A DNA stretch of 64,000 nt from CAVQXR01 sp046330455. Its GTDB lineage: Bacteria; Actinomycetota; Thermoleophilia; Gaiellales; Gaiellaceae. This document shows, piece after piece, positions 48,842-57,040 of this stretch. Numbering within the stretch: position 1 is the first letter of the stretch; every line of letters starts with the position of its first letter. The stretch spans positions 62,001-126,000 of the forward strand of contig JAXLSU010000004.1 in the NCBI GenBank assembly GCA_046330455.1. The letters run 5' to 3'. A program made the translations under genes and the position numbers. The notes beneath the pieces were generated by a model. The model was given only the letters and a program-made list of their open reading frames with translations. It was not told the DNA's origin and did no database searches.

Positions 48842-50149
48842 ATGTCCGTCACACTCGCCCGCCAGGGGACCGTGGATTCGTTCGTCATCGAGGGCGGATG
48901 CCCGCTCACGGGTCGTGTCCGGGCGGCCGGGAACAAGAACGCCGCCCTGCCGATCATCGCGGCCTGCTTGCTCACCGACGAGCCGGTGACGCTCCGCAAC
49001 GTCCCGACGATCCTGGACGTCGAGACGATGCTCGAGCTGGCGGCCGACGTCGGTGCCGATGTCGAGCGGCTCGGGCCCGGTGAGCTCAGGATCCATGCGG
49101 CCTCGACGCCCCGTCACGAGCTGGACGAGGAGCTCTGCCGGCGTATCCGCGCCTCGGTGCTGTTCGCGGGCCCGCTGCTCGCGCGGTGCGGACAGGCGAT
49201 CGTCCCACCTCCCGGCGGGGACGTGATCGGCCGCCGGCGGCTCGACACCCACATGCATGCCTTCGAGCAGCTCGGCGTCGTGATCCAGGTCGACCGGCGC
49301 TACGTGATGACGGTCGCCCGGCTACGCGGCGCGTCCGTGTTCCTCGACGAGGCCTCGGTGACGGGAACGGAGAACGCGGTCATGGCGGCCGTGCTCGCAA
49401 ACGGCGAGACGGTGATCGCGAACGCCGCGAGCGAGCCGCACGTCCAGGATCTCTGTCATTTCCTCGTCGCGCTCGGTGCCCGGATCGAGGGCATCGGCAC
49501 GAACGTGCTGCGCATCGAGGGAGTGGATCACCTCCACGGCGGCGAGTGGCGGATCTGTCCCGACCACATCGAGGTCGCGAGCTTCATCGGTCTCGGGGCC
49601 GTCACCGCCGGTGAGATCGTGGTCGAGGACATCGAGCCGGAGCACCTGATCGCGATCTGGCCCGGCCTCGATCGGCTCGGCGTTCGCTACGAGGTCGACG
49701 GGCGCTCGGTGCGCGTCGGCGACCAGGAGCTGACGATCCGCGACGACCTCGGCGCCCAGATCCCGAAGATCGAGGACGGTCCGTGGCCGGCCTTCCCGGC
49801 CGATCTCACCTCGATCGCGCTCGCGGTCGCGACCCAGGCGCGGGGCACGATCCTCGTGTTCGAGAAGATGTTCGAGAACCGGCTGTTCTTCGTCGACAAG
49901 CTCGTCGGCATGGGAGCCCGCATCATCCTCTGCGACCCCCACCGTGCCGTCGTCACCGGTCCCGCGCAGCTGTACGGCGACCGGATGGAGAGCCCCGACA
50001 TCCGCGCGGGCATGGCGATGCTGATCGCGAGCCTCGCGGCGGAAGGGCGATCGACGATCGGGAACATCGGCCAGATCGACCGTGGCTACGAGCGCATCGA
50101 CGAGCGGCTGCGGGCCCTCGGGGCGCGGATCGAGCGCGTCGAGAGCTGA
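48842..50149 (+). CDS. murA: UDP-N-acetylglucosamine 1-carboxyvinyltransferase, Asp-type active-site loop
   Basis: First committed step of peptidoglycan synthesis, 435 residues. Substrate residues Lys32-Asn33 (RAAGNKNAALPI), SVLFAGPLLARCG, the TGTENAVMAAVLA segment and the catalytic Asp of AFPADLTS are present. The loop residue that is Cys115 in E. coli is Asp127 here (PPGGDVIGRRRLD), as in mycobacterial MurA, which makes the enzyme insensitive to fosfomycin. ridA follows 19 nt later. Confidence 0.94.
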   Translation: MSVTLARQGTVDSFVIEGGCPLTGRVRAAGNKNAALPIIAACLLTDEPVTLRNVPTILDVETMLELAADVGADVERLGPGELRIHAASTPRHELDEELCRRIRASVLFAGPLLARCGQAIVPPPGGDVIGRRRLDTHMHAFEQLGVVIQVDRRYVMTVARLRGASVFLDEASVTGTENAVMAAVLANGETVIANAASEPHVQDLCHFLVALGARIEGIGTNVLRIEGVDHLHGGEWRICPDHIEVASFIGLGAVTAGEIVVEDIEPEHLIAIWPGLDRLGVRYEVDGRSVRVGDQELTIRDDLGAQIPKIEDGPWPAFPADLTSIALAVATQARGTILVFEKMFENRLFFVDKLVGMGARIILCDPHRAVVTGPAQLYGDRMESPDIRAGMAMLIASLAAEGRSTIGNIGQIDRGYERIDERLRALGARIERVES

Positions 50150-50168
50150 CGAGGGGAGAGGAGATCCG

Positions 50169-50558
50169 TTGACCGAGAAGGCCGTCGTCCGGACCGAAGC
50201 CGCACCCGCACCGTTTGCCGGCGCTCCCTACTCGCAGGCGATCCGCCTCGGTGAGCTGCTGTTCGTTGCGGGCCAGATCCCGCTCGACCCTGCGACCGGC
50301 AAGCTCGTCGAGGGAGGGATCGGCGAGCAGACACACCAGGTCTTTGCCAACATCGCCGCGATCCTCGAGGCGGCCGGCTCGAGTCTCGACAACCTGCTCA
50401 AGACGACGGTCTTCCTCGTGAGCCTCGACGACTTCGCCGGCATGAACGAGGTGTACGGCCAGTACGCGGGTGACCGCCCGCCGGCCCGCTCCACCGTCGA
50501 GGTGTCCCGGCTACCGGCCGGCGCCCTCGTCGAGATCGAGGTCGTCGCCTCCGTCTGA
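50169..50558 (+). CDS. ridA: RidA family enamine/imine deaminase
   Basis: Hydrolyses reactive 2-aminoacrylate-type intermediates from PLP enzymes. The 129-residue chain matches the family: YSQAIRLGELLFVAGQIPLD, LDNLLKTTVFLVSLDDFAGM, and PARSTVEVSRLPAGALVEIE with the substrate arginine. TTG 50169 is preceded by GAGGAG at 5 nt, which decides this start over the longer frame that extends into murA. Confidence 0.92.
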   Translation: MTEKAVVRTEAAPAPFAGAPYSQAIRLGELLFVAGQIPLDPATGKLVEGGIGEQTHQVFANIAAILEAAGSSLDNLLKTTVFLVSLDDFAGMNEVYGQYAGDRPPARSTVEVSRLPAGALVEIEVVASV

Positions 50559-50563
50559 CGCGC

Positions 50564-51742
50564 TCAACCGGCGCGCAGGAAGGCGTCGAGGCGCTCGAGC
50601 GCGGCCTCGAGGATCGGACGCTCGGACGCGTAGCAGAGGCGCACGGAGCCGTCGCCGCCCGCTCCGAACGCCGATCCGGGTGCCAGGCCGACCCTCGACT
50701 CGACGAGCAGGCGCTTGCAGAAGCCGAGCGAGTCGGTGAGGCCCTCGATCCGCGGGAACAGGTAGAAGGCCCCGTCGGGCTCGGGCACGGTCACGCCGGG
50801 CAGCTCGCGCAGCGCGGCGAGGCAGAGGTCGCGGTTGTCCCGCAGCATCGCGAGCATCGCGAGCAGCGGCTCCTCGCCCTGCGCGAGCGCGACCTCGCCC
50901 GCCTTCTGGATGAAGCTCGTGGCGTGCGAGACGTAGTACTCGTTGAGCGGCCCCGCCTTCTCGCCGACGTCGCGGCGGCAGACGAGCCAGCCGAGCCTCC
51001 ACCCGGTCATGCAGTAGGACTTCGAGAACGACTGCGTGACGAGCACCGCGTCGTCCCGCGTCGCGAGCCGCAGGATCGACGGGGCGGGCTCTCCGAGCTT
51101 CGCCGGCACGTAGTAGAGCCGCTCGTACACCTCGTCGGCGAGCAGCCACAGCCCGTGGCGGCGGGCGAAGTCGAGCAGCTGCTGCTGCTCCTCGACGGTC
51201 GCCGTCCAGCCGAGCGGGTTCGACGGGGAGGTGTAGAGCAGCAGGCGGGTGCGTGGGGTCACCGCGGCCTCGAGCGCCTCGAAGTCGACCGCGTAGCGCT
51301 GCCCGTCGAGCACGTGGGGTATCTCGATCGGTGTCGCACTCGCCAGCTGCACGATCGCGGCGCCGTTCGGCCAGGCCGGGGTCAGGACGAGCGCCTCGTC
51401 TCCCGGGTCGAGGACGGAGCGGATCCCGAGGTGCAGGGCCTGGATGCCCGATGCGGTGACGACGAGCTCGCAGGACGGGTCGAGCGCGACGCCGTGCATC
51501 CGTAGGTAGTAGGCGGCGAGCGCCTCCCGCAGCGAAGGAAGACCCGCATTCTCTGAGTAATACGTGAACCCGTCGTCGAGCGCCTTCGTCGCTGCCGCCT
51601 TGATGTAGGCAGGTGTCGGCAGGTTCGACTCGCCGAAGTAGAGCTTCAGCACACCGTCCATCGACATCGCCAGCTCGGCGATCTCGCGGATCTGCGAGTT
51701 CGGGACGCGGAGGACGGAGGCTGCGACCTGCGGCACGCGCAA
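50564..51742 (-). CDS. Class I/II PLP-dependent aminotransferase
   Basis: A 392-residue fold-type I aminotransferase: LYFGESNLPTPAYI, YYSENAGLPSLREALAAYY, TASGIQALHLGIRSVL, YTSPSNPLGWTA, LADEVYERLYY, the PLP lysine in SFSKSYCMTGWRLGW and the carboxylate-binding Arg in GSVRLCYAS. It most resembles the aspartate/branched aminotransferase group; the substrate is not assignable. TTG 51742 follows the upstream stop directly; GTG 51736 is an alternative start. Confidence 0.88.
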   Translation of the reverse strand: MRVPQVAASVLRVPNSQIREIAELAMSMDGVLKLYFGESNLPTPAYIKAAATKALDDGFTYYSENAGLPSLREALAAYYLRMHGVALDPSCELVVTASGIQALHLGIRSVLDPGDEALVLTPAWPNGAAIVQLASATPIEIPHVLDGQRYAVDFEALEAAVTPRTRLLLYTSPSNPLGWTATVEEQQQLLDFARRHGLWLLADEVYERLYYVPAKLGEPAPSILRLATRDDAVLVTQSFSKSYCMTGWRLGWLVCRRDVGEKAGPLNEYYVSHATSFIQKAGEVALAQGEEPLLAMLAMLRDNRDLCLAALRELPGVTVPEPDGAFYLFPRIEGLTDSLGFCKRLLVESRVGLAPGSAFGAGGDGSVRLCYASERPILEAALERLDAFLRAG

Positions 51743-54700
51743 CTACGCCACCGCAGCCGCAGAGGTATCCGTCAGGCGGGCGAGGCGATCCAGCCAGGGC
51801 TGCGCCCCGAGCCGCTCGAAGATCCCGCGGGCTTCCTCGAGCAACGGCTCTGCTGCTGCGGCGGGCTCTCTGCGGCCGACGAGCAGCTCGGCAGATTCGA
51901 CGAGCGTGACGGCAAGCCAGAACGGCATTTCGAGCCCGCGGAACTCGGCCGAGGCCTGACGGAGCCCGGCCGCTGCGGAATCGTCGTCGCCGCGAGTCGC
52001 CGCGAGCCGGGCCCAAAGCCGCAGCTCCTGTGCCCGGAGGTAGCGAATGCGCTCGACGGGGCGCAGCGCTGCACATCGTGCCAGGATGCTCTCCACCTGG
52101 CCAACGTCTCCGAGGGAGAACGCGGCGCCTGCCGCCTCCGCCAGGCCGTCCACGGCCTGGAGCCCGTCGCCGTACACGAGGAACTCCTCGAATGCCGTCT
52201 CTCCCTGTCGCAGTGCCGTCGCATGGTCGCCCTCGGCTCTCGCAAGCGCCGCGAGAGCGAGTGCCGCGTAGGCACGATCCTGGTAGTCGTCCGAATTCTC
52301 GCGCCCGGCGAGAGCCTGCGCCAGGGCTCGTGCCTCGTCCAGCCGGCCCTGCTCCACGAGTGCGCGAACCACGCTCTCGACCGGGTACGACGCCGTGGAC
52401 GCGTGACGGGCTTCGTCGGGAAGCTCGGCTGCCAGGGACAGAGCTTCTGCCCACTCGCCGGAGGACGCCATGAACTCGACGAGGTTCGAGAGCAGGAACC
52501 ACTCCCACGGACGATCGCCGCGCCGTCGGGCGAGAGCCAGGGAGTCCCGCGTGATCCCGACTGCTTCCTCCACACGACCGCGCGAATGGAGCAAGTGCCC
52601 GAGATTCACGGCGGCCCGCAGGGCGGACGCCCCCTGTCCGTGCTCGAGCGCGATCCGGAGCGCCTGGCGGCCGAGCGCCTCGCTCTCCGCCGGCCTCCCG
52701 TCGAGGATGATCGCCTTCGACGAGAGCGCCCGGGCGACGACCTCGTGCAGGTCGAGCACTTCCGCGACCTGGAGCGCGAGCTCGACGCGCTCCGCAGCAA
52801 GCTCTGTCGCGCCGACAATCCTGTACGTCCTGGCGAGCACGACCGCGAGCGTCGCGAGATCTGCGTCCGGCTCGTCGGTCGAGAGCACCGCGAACGCGTC
52901 CTGCAGGCGCGCGAGGGCAGCATCGTTGCGACCCTGCTCGAGGAAGACCTCGCCCAGGCGCGCGGAAACGCGGGCGGCCGGATGCACATGCCCTTCGGAT
53001 TCGAGGAGCTCGATCGCCCCCTCGAAGAGCGCCGCCGCTTCCTCGAAGCGCGCGCCGGACCGCGCCGCCTCACCGGCCCGTTCGAGCAGCTCGGCGCGTA
53101 CGAGCGGCTCGTCGGCGAGCTCTGCCGCGTCGACGAACGATCGCTGTGCCTCCTCGCTCGCGGCCAGAGAGGCCGCCCGCTCTGCGGCCCGGGCGAGACA
53201 CTCCCGCGCCGTTGCCTTGATCTCGAGAGCGTCCGCCGCCTCGGGCTCGGCGCGGTAGGCCTCGAGGAAGTGCGCCGCGACGACCTCTGCGATCTCGGCC
53301 TCGTCGGGCCAGGCCTGCCCGAGGTACCGCGCGACCGCCAGGTGGCGAGCCTTCCGCTCCTTGCGGGCCAGGGTGTCGTAGGCGACCTTCTGGACGAGGG
53401 CGTGCAGAAAGCCGTACTGGCCGCGCTCGGGTGAGCGGCGATCCTCGTCGACGCTCAGGATCTCCTTGTGGACGAGGGTCCGGAGGATCGGCTCGAGCTC
53501 GGCCCGATCGAGGCCCGACACGGCTGCAAGAGCGTCGGCCACGAAGGTCTTGCCGAGCACGGACGCATCCTGCAACAGGCGCCGCTCGGCAGGATCGAGG
53601 CCGTCGAGCCTGGCCGCGATCAGCGCCTGGAGGGTCTCGGGAACGTCGAGGCCGTCGAAGGCGCTCGTGACCCGGAACTCGCCGTCGTCCGCGCGCTCGA
53701 TCAGCGCGCGGTCGAGGAGCATCCGGACGATCTCGATCGCATACAGCGGCACGCCCTCGGCACGCTCGACGATCTGCGAGCGCAGCTCGTCCGGGAGCCC
53801 TGGAACGAGCCCCTGGAGGAGCTCGTCGCGGGCCTCCTCGGGAAGAGGCTCGAGCACGAGCGAGGTGAAGCTTCGCTTCCCGGCGCCCCAGGTCGGACGG
53901 CGCTCGAGGAGCTCGGGCCGTGCCAGCGTGAGGATGAACAGGGGGTATGCTCGCGACCACTCGAGCAGGTACTCGACGAAGTCGAGGAGGCCTGCATCGG
54001 CCCAGTGGAGGTCCTCGAAGAGCAGGACGACCGGACCTTCCTCCGCCATGCGCTCGAAGAATCGACGCCAGGCCGAGAAGAGATCCTGCTGATCGGGCGC
54101 GGTTCGCTCGGCCAGGCCGAGCAGGTGCGCCAGCCTCGGCTCGACCCAGGCTCGCTCCTCTGGATCTCCGAGGTGGCGCCGGACGGACGCAGCGAGCTTC
54201 GCGGCCGCCGTCTCGGGAGCCTCCTCCTCGAGGATTCCGGCCCGCATTCGCACCATCTCGGCGAGCGCCCAGTACGCGACGCCCTCCCCGTAGGGGAGGC
54301 AGCGCCCCTTGTGCCACCAGACCTCGTCGATCAGGCCGTCGGTGTACTTGTCGAACTCCCAGGCGAGGCGCGACTTGCCCATTCCCGCGACGCCGATCAC
54401 CGAGACCAGGCGGGCCCCGCCCTCGTCGGCGGTCGCGTGGAACAGCTCCTTGACCACGCGAAGCTCGGCTGCTCGCCCGACGAACGGCGCCTCGAGCGCT
54501 CCCGCCCGCTTGTCGCCACGGCGGCCTGCCACGATCCGCATGGCACGCCACAGGCGCGCCGGCTCCGCCTTGCCCTTGAGCTCGTGCTCCCCGGCGTCCT
54601 CGTAGGCGACGGCCGCCTCGGTCATACGGTGGGTCGTGTCGTCGACGAGCACCGTCGCCGGAGCGGACACCGACTGGATCCTGGCTGCCGTGTTCACGAG

Positions 54701-55270
54701 GTCGCCCGCGACCATGCCCTGGCCCTCGGCCCCGAGGGTCACCGCCGCCTCACCTGACGCGACACCGGCGCGCAGCCGCAGGTCGGGCGGGCCGTTCTCG
54801 GCCCCGACCCCGGCGACCGTCTCGACGAGGTCGAGCGCTGCCCGCACGGCCCGCTCCGCGTCGTCCTCGTGTGCGACCGGGGCGCCCCAGACCGCCATCA
54901 CCGCGTCGCCGATGAACTTCTCGACCGTTCCCCCGTAGCGGCCGATCACGGTTCGCGCCGCGTCGAAGTACGCCGAGAGCAGCTCCCGCGTCTCCTCCGG
55001 ATCCCGTTTCTCGGACAGGGACGTGAACCCGACGAGGTCGGCGAACAGCACCGAGACGAGGCGCCGTTCGGCCTCCGGCTGCGCGACCGGGGACGCGGGA
55101 GCGGGTGCGGGAGCTCCCTCGGCGAGCCTGACCCCGCACTCCCCGCAGAACTTCACACCCGGGGTGTTCGCGGCGCCGCACTGCGGGCACGCGAGCGCCA
55201 GCTTCTCGCCGCACTCCCCGCAGAACTTCCGGCCCGCCTCGTTGTCCGTACCGCAGTCCGGGCACGTCAT
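51743..55270 (-). CDS. Zinc-ribbon / class III nucleotide cyclase / AAA ATPase / TPR signalling protein
   Basis: A 1175-residue multidomain protein. Two zinc ribbons (Cys 3, 6, 17, 20 and 28, 31, 42, 45) are followed by a class III cyclase domain (LFADLVGFTSLSE and GDAVMAVWG metal Asps; GDLVNTAARIQ transition-state Asn/Arg), then a large ATPase (P-loop GVAGMGKSRLAWEF, Walker B VLLFEDLHWAD) and ~500 residues of TPR-like helical repeats. No DNA-binding domain is seen at the C-terminus. Both catalytic halves look intact. ATG 55270 follows TATGCT at 6 nt. It would integrate signals by making cAMP or cGMP; ligand and partners are unknown. Confidence 0.87.
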   Translation of the reverse strand: MTCPDCGTDNEAGRKFCGECGEKLALACPQCGAANTPGVKFCGECGVRLAEGAPAPAPASPVAQPEAERRLVSVLFADLVGFTSLSEKRDPEETRELLSAYFDAARTVIGRYGGTVEKFIGDAVMAVWGAPVAHEDDAERAVRAALDLVETVAGVGAENGPPDLRLRAGVASGEAAVTLGAEGQGMVAGDLVNTAARIQSVSAPATVLVDDTTHRMTEAAVAYEDAGEHELKGKAEPARLWRAMRIVAGRRGDKRAGALEAPFVGRAAELRVVKELFHATADEGGARLVSVIGVAGMGKSRLAWEFDKYTDGLIDEVWWHKGRCLPYGEGVAYWALAEMVRMRAGILEEEAPETAAAKLAASVRRHLGDPEERAWVEPRLAHLLGLAERTAPDQQDLFSAWRRFFERMAEEGPVVLLFEDLHWADAGLLDFVEYLLEWSRAYPLFILTLARPELLERRPTWGAGKRSFTSLVLEPLPEEARDELLQGLVPGLPDELRSQIVERAEGVPLYAIEIVRMLLDRALIERADDGEFRVTSAFDGLDVPETLQALIAARLDGLDPAERRLLQDASVLGKTFVADALAAVSGLDRAELEPILRTLVHKEILSVDEDRRSPERGQYGFLHALVQKVAYDTLARKERKARHLAVARYLGQAWPDEAEIAEVVAAHFLEAYRAEPEAADALEIKATARECLARAAERAASLAASEEAQRSFVDAAELADEPLVRAELLERAGEAARSGARFEEAAALFEGAIELLESEGHVHPAARVSARLGEVFLEQGRNDAALARLQDAFAVLSTDEPDADLATLAVVLARTYRIVGATELAAERVELALQVAEVLDLHEVVARALSSKAIILDGRPAESEALGRQALRIALEHGQGASALRAAVNLGHLLHSRGRVEEAVGITRDSLALARRRGDRPWEWFLLSNLVEFMASSGEWAEALSLAAELPDEARHASTASYPVESVVRALVEQGRLDEARALAQALAGRENSDDYQDRAYAALALAALARAEGDHATALRQGETAFEEFLVYGDGLQAVDGLAEAAGAAFSLGDVGQVESILARCAALRPVERIRYLRAQELRLWARLAATRGDDDSAAAGLRQASAEFRGLEMPFWLAVTLVESAELLVGRREPAAAAEPLLEEARGIFERLGAQPWLDRLARLTDTSAAAVA

Positions 55271-55276
55271 TCGCGG

Positions 55277-55282
55277 AGCATA
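55277..55282 (-). promoter_or_regulatory. -10-like TATGCT for the cyclase gene
   Basis: On the minus strand TATGCT, then 6 nt, then ATG 55270, in the 22-nt gap after ettA. The cyclase may thus have its own leaderless promoter. Confidence 0.4.
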
Positions 55283-55292
55283 GTCGGGCGTG

Positions 55293-56966
55293 CTACGTGC
55301 GAACGAGCGGCTTGTACTTGATCCGGTGGGGCTGATCGGCCTCGGCGCCGAGCCGGCGGCGGCGGTCTTCCTCGTACTCCTCGTAGCTGCCCTCGAACCA
55401 GACGGCCTGGGAGTCTCCCTCGAAGGCGAGGATGTGGGTGGCGACGCGGTCGAGGAACCAGCGGTCGTGGCTGATCACGACCGCACAGCCGGCGAACGCG
55501 AGCAGCGCCTCCTCGAGCGCGCGCAGGGTGTCGACGTCGAGGTCGTTCGTGGGCTCGTCGAGGAGCAGCACGTTGCCGCCCGAGCGCAGCAGCTTCGCGA
55601 GGTGGAGGCGGTTGCGCTCGCCACCCGACAGGTCCGAGACGCGCTTCTGCTGGTCGGCCCCCCTGAAGTTGAACCACGAGACGTACTGGCGGCTCGCCAC
55701 CTCGCGCCTGCCGAGGGTAATCGTGTCGTGACCGCCCGAGATCTCCTTCCAGACCGTGCTCGCCGGGTCGAGGCCCGCGCGCGACTGGTCGACGTAGGCG
55801 AGCTGCACCGTCTCGCCGATCCGCAACGCGCCGGCGTCTGGCTGCTCCTCCCCCGCGATCATGCGAAAGAGCGTCGTCTTGCCGGCGCCGTTCGGCCCGA
55901 TCACGCCGACGATGCCGCCCGGCGGCAGCGAGAAGGAGAGCTCCTCGATCAGGAGCCGATCGCCGAAGCCCTTCGAGAGACGGTCTGCCGCGACGACGAC
56001 GTCGCCGAGTCGGGGGCCGGCCGGGATGTGGATCTCGACCGTGTCGAGCTTCACGCTCTGCTCCTCGGCGAGCAGCGACTCGTACGCCGTGAGCCGCGCC
56101 CTCGACTTCGCGTGACGCGCCCGCGGGCTCGCGCGCACCCACTCGAGCTCCCGCTGGAGCGTCCGCCGGCGGGCCGAGGCCTGTTTCTCCTCCGCCGCGA
56201 GGCGGGCCTCCTTCTGCTCGAGCCACGAGGAGTAGTTGCCCCGAAACGGGATCCCGCGGCCGCGGTCGAGCTCGAGGATCCAGCCGGCGACGTTGTCGAG
56301 GAAGTACCGGTCGTGGGTGACGGCGATGACCGTGCCCTTGTAGTCGTCGAGGAAGCGCTCGAGCCAGCCGACCGACTCGGCGTCCAGGTGGTTCGTCGGC
56401 TCGTCGAGGAGCAGCAGGTCGGGAGCCGCAAGGAGCAGGCGGCAGAGCGCGACCCGGCGCCGCTCGCCGCCCGACAGCGTCGTGACGTCGCGATCGGGAT
56501 CGGGGAGGCGCAGCGCCTCGGAGGCGTGGTCGAGCGCCGCGTCGAGGCTCCAGGCATCGTGGCGATCGATCAGGTCCTGCACCTGCGCCTGCTCGGCGAG
56601 CAGGGCATCGAAGTCGGCGTCGGGCTCCGCGAACGCCGCCGAGATCGCGTTGAAGCGGTCGAGCAGGTCGCGCAACGGCCTGACCCCGTCCTCGACGTTC
56701 CCTCGGACGTCCTTCTCCGCGTCGAGCTCGGGCTCCTGCTCGAGCAGCCCCACCGTCGCCCCCGGCGCCAGCTCCGCGACGCCCGAGGAGGGCTCCTCGC
56801 GCCCGGCCATGATCCGCAAGAGCGTCGACTTGCCCGCCCCGTTCGGCCCGAGCACGCCGATCTTGGCCCCCGGCAGGAACGAGAGCGAGATGTTCGCGAG
56901 CACGTGGCGGTCGGGGCCGTAGTACTTGTCGGCCCGGTACATCGTGTAGACGTACTCGCTGCTCAC
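55293..56966 (-). CDS. ettA: ABC-F ATPase, energy-dependent translational throttle EttA
   Basis: Ribosome-associated ABC-F protein that gates the first peptide bond according to ATP/ADP. The 557 residues include two ATPase domains (GPNGAGKSTLLR / LSGGERRRVALC and GPNGAGKTTLFR / LSGGERNRLHLA), an arm domain (LLDRFNAISAAFAEPDADF), and the P-site interaction linker (ARRRTLQRELEWVRASPRAR). The start YVYTMYRADKYYG is typical. GTG 56966 lies 7 nt after TACCCT. Not an antibiotic-resistance ABC-F by overall pattern. Confidence 0.94.
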   Translation of the reverse strand: MSSEYVYTMYRADKYYGPDRHVLANISLSFLPGAKIGVLGPNGAGKSTLLRIMAGREEPSSGVAELAPGATVGLLEQEPELDAEKDVRGNVEDGVRPLRDLLDRFNAISAAFAEPDADFDALLAEQAQVQDLIDRHDAWSLDAALDHASEALRLPDPDRDVTTLSGGERRRVALCRLLLAAPDLLLLDEPTNHLDAESVGWLERFLDDYKGTVIAVTHDRYFLDNVAGWILELDRGRGIPFRGNYSSWLEQKEARLAAEEKQASARRRTLQRELEWVRASPRARHAKSRARLTAYESLLAEEQSVKLDTVEIHIPAGPRLGDVVVAADRLSKGFGDRLLIEELSFSLPPGGIVGVIGPNGAGKTTLFRMIAGEEQPDAGALRIGETVQLAYVDQSRAGLDPASTVWKEISGGHDTITLGRREVASRQYVSWFNFRGADQQKRVSDLSGGERNRLHLAKLLRSGGNVLLLDEPTNDLDVDTLRALEEALLAFAGCAVVISHDRWFLDRVATHILAFEGDSQAVWFEGSYEEYEEDRRRRLGAEADQPHRIKYKPLVRT

Positions 56967-56973
56967 GCCGCCG

Positions 56974-56979
56974 AGGGTA
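56974..56979 (-). promoter_or_regulatory. -10-like TACCCT for ettA
   Basis: On the minus strand TACCCT, then 7 nt, then GTG 56966, with no Shine-Dalgarno. Confidence 0.45.
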
Positions 56980-57028
56980 GCGGCTCGACCTCCCGCCGGG
57001 CCGGGCCGGTCGCGTTGCCACCGGCTTC

Positions 57029-57034
57029 TACACT
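57029..57034 (+). promoter_or_regulatory. -10-like TACACT for the DHH-CBS-CCA gene
   Basis: TACACT, then 6 nt, then GTG 57041, the same layout as recO. Confidence 0.5.
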
Positions 57035-57040
57035 GAGTCG

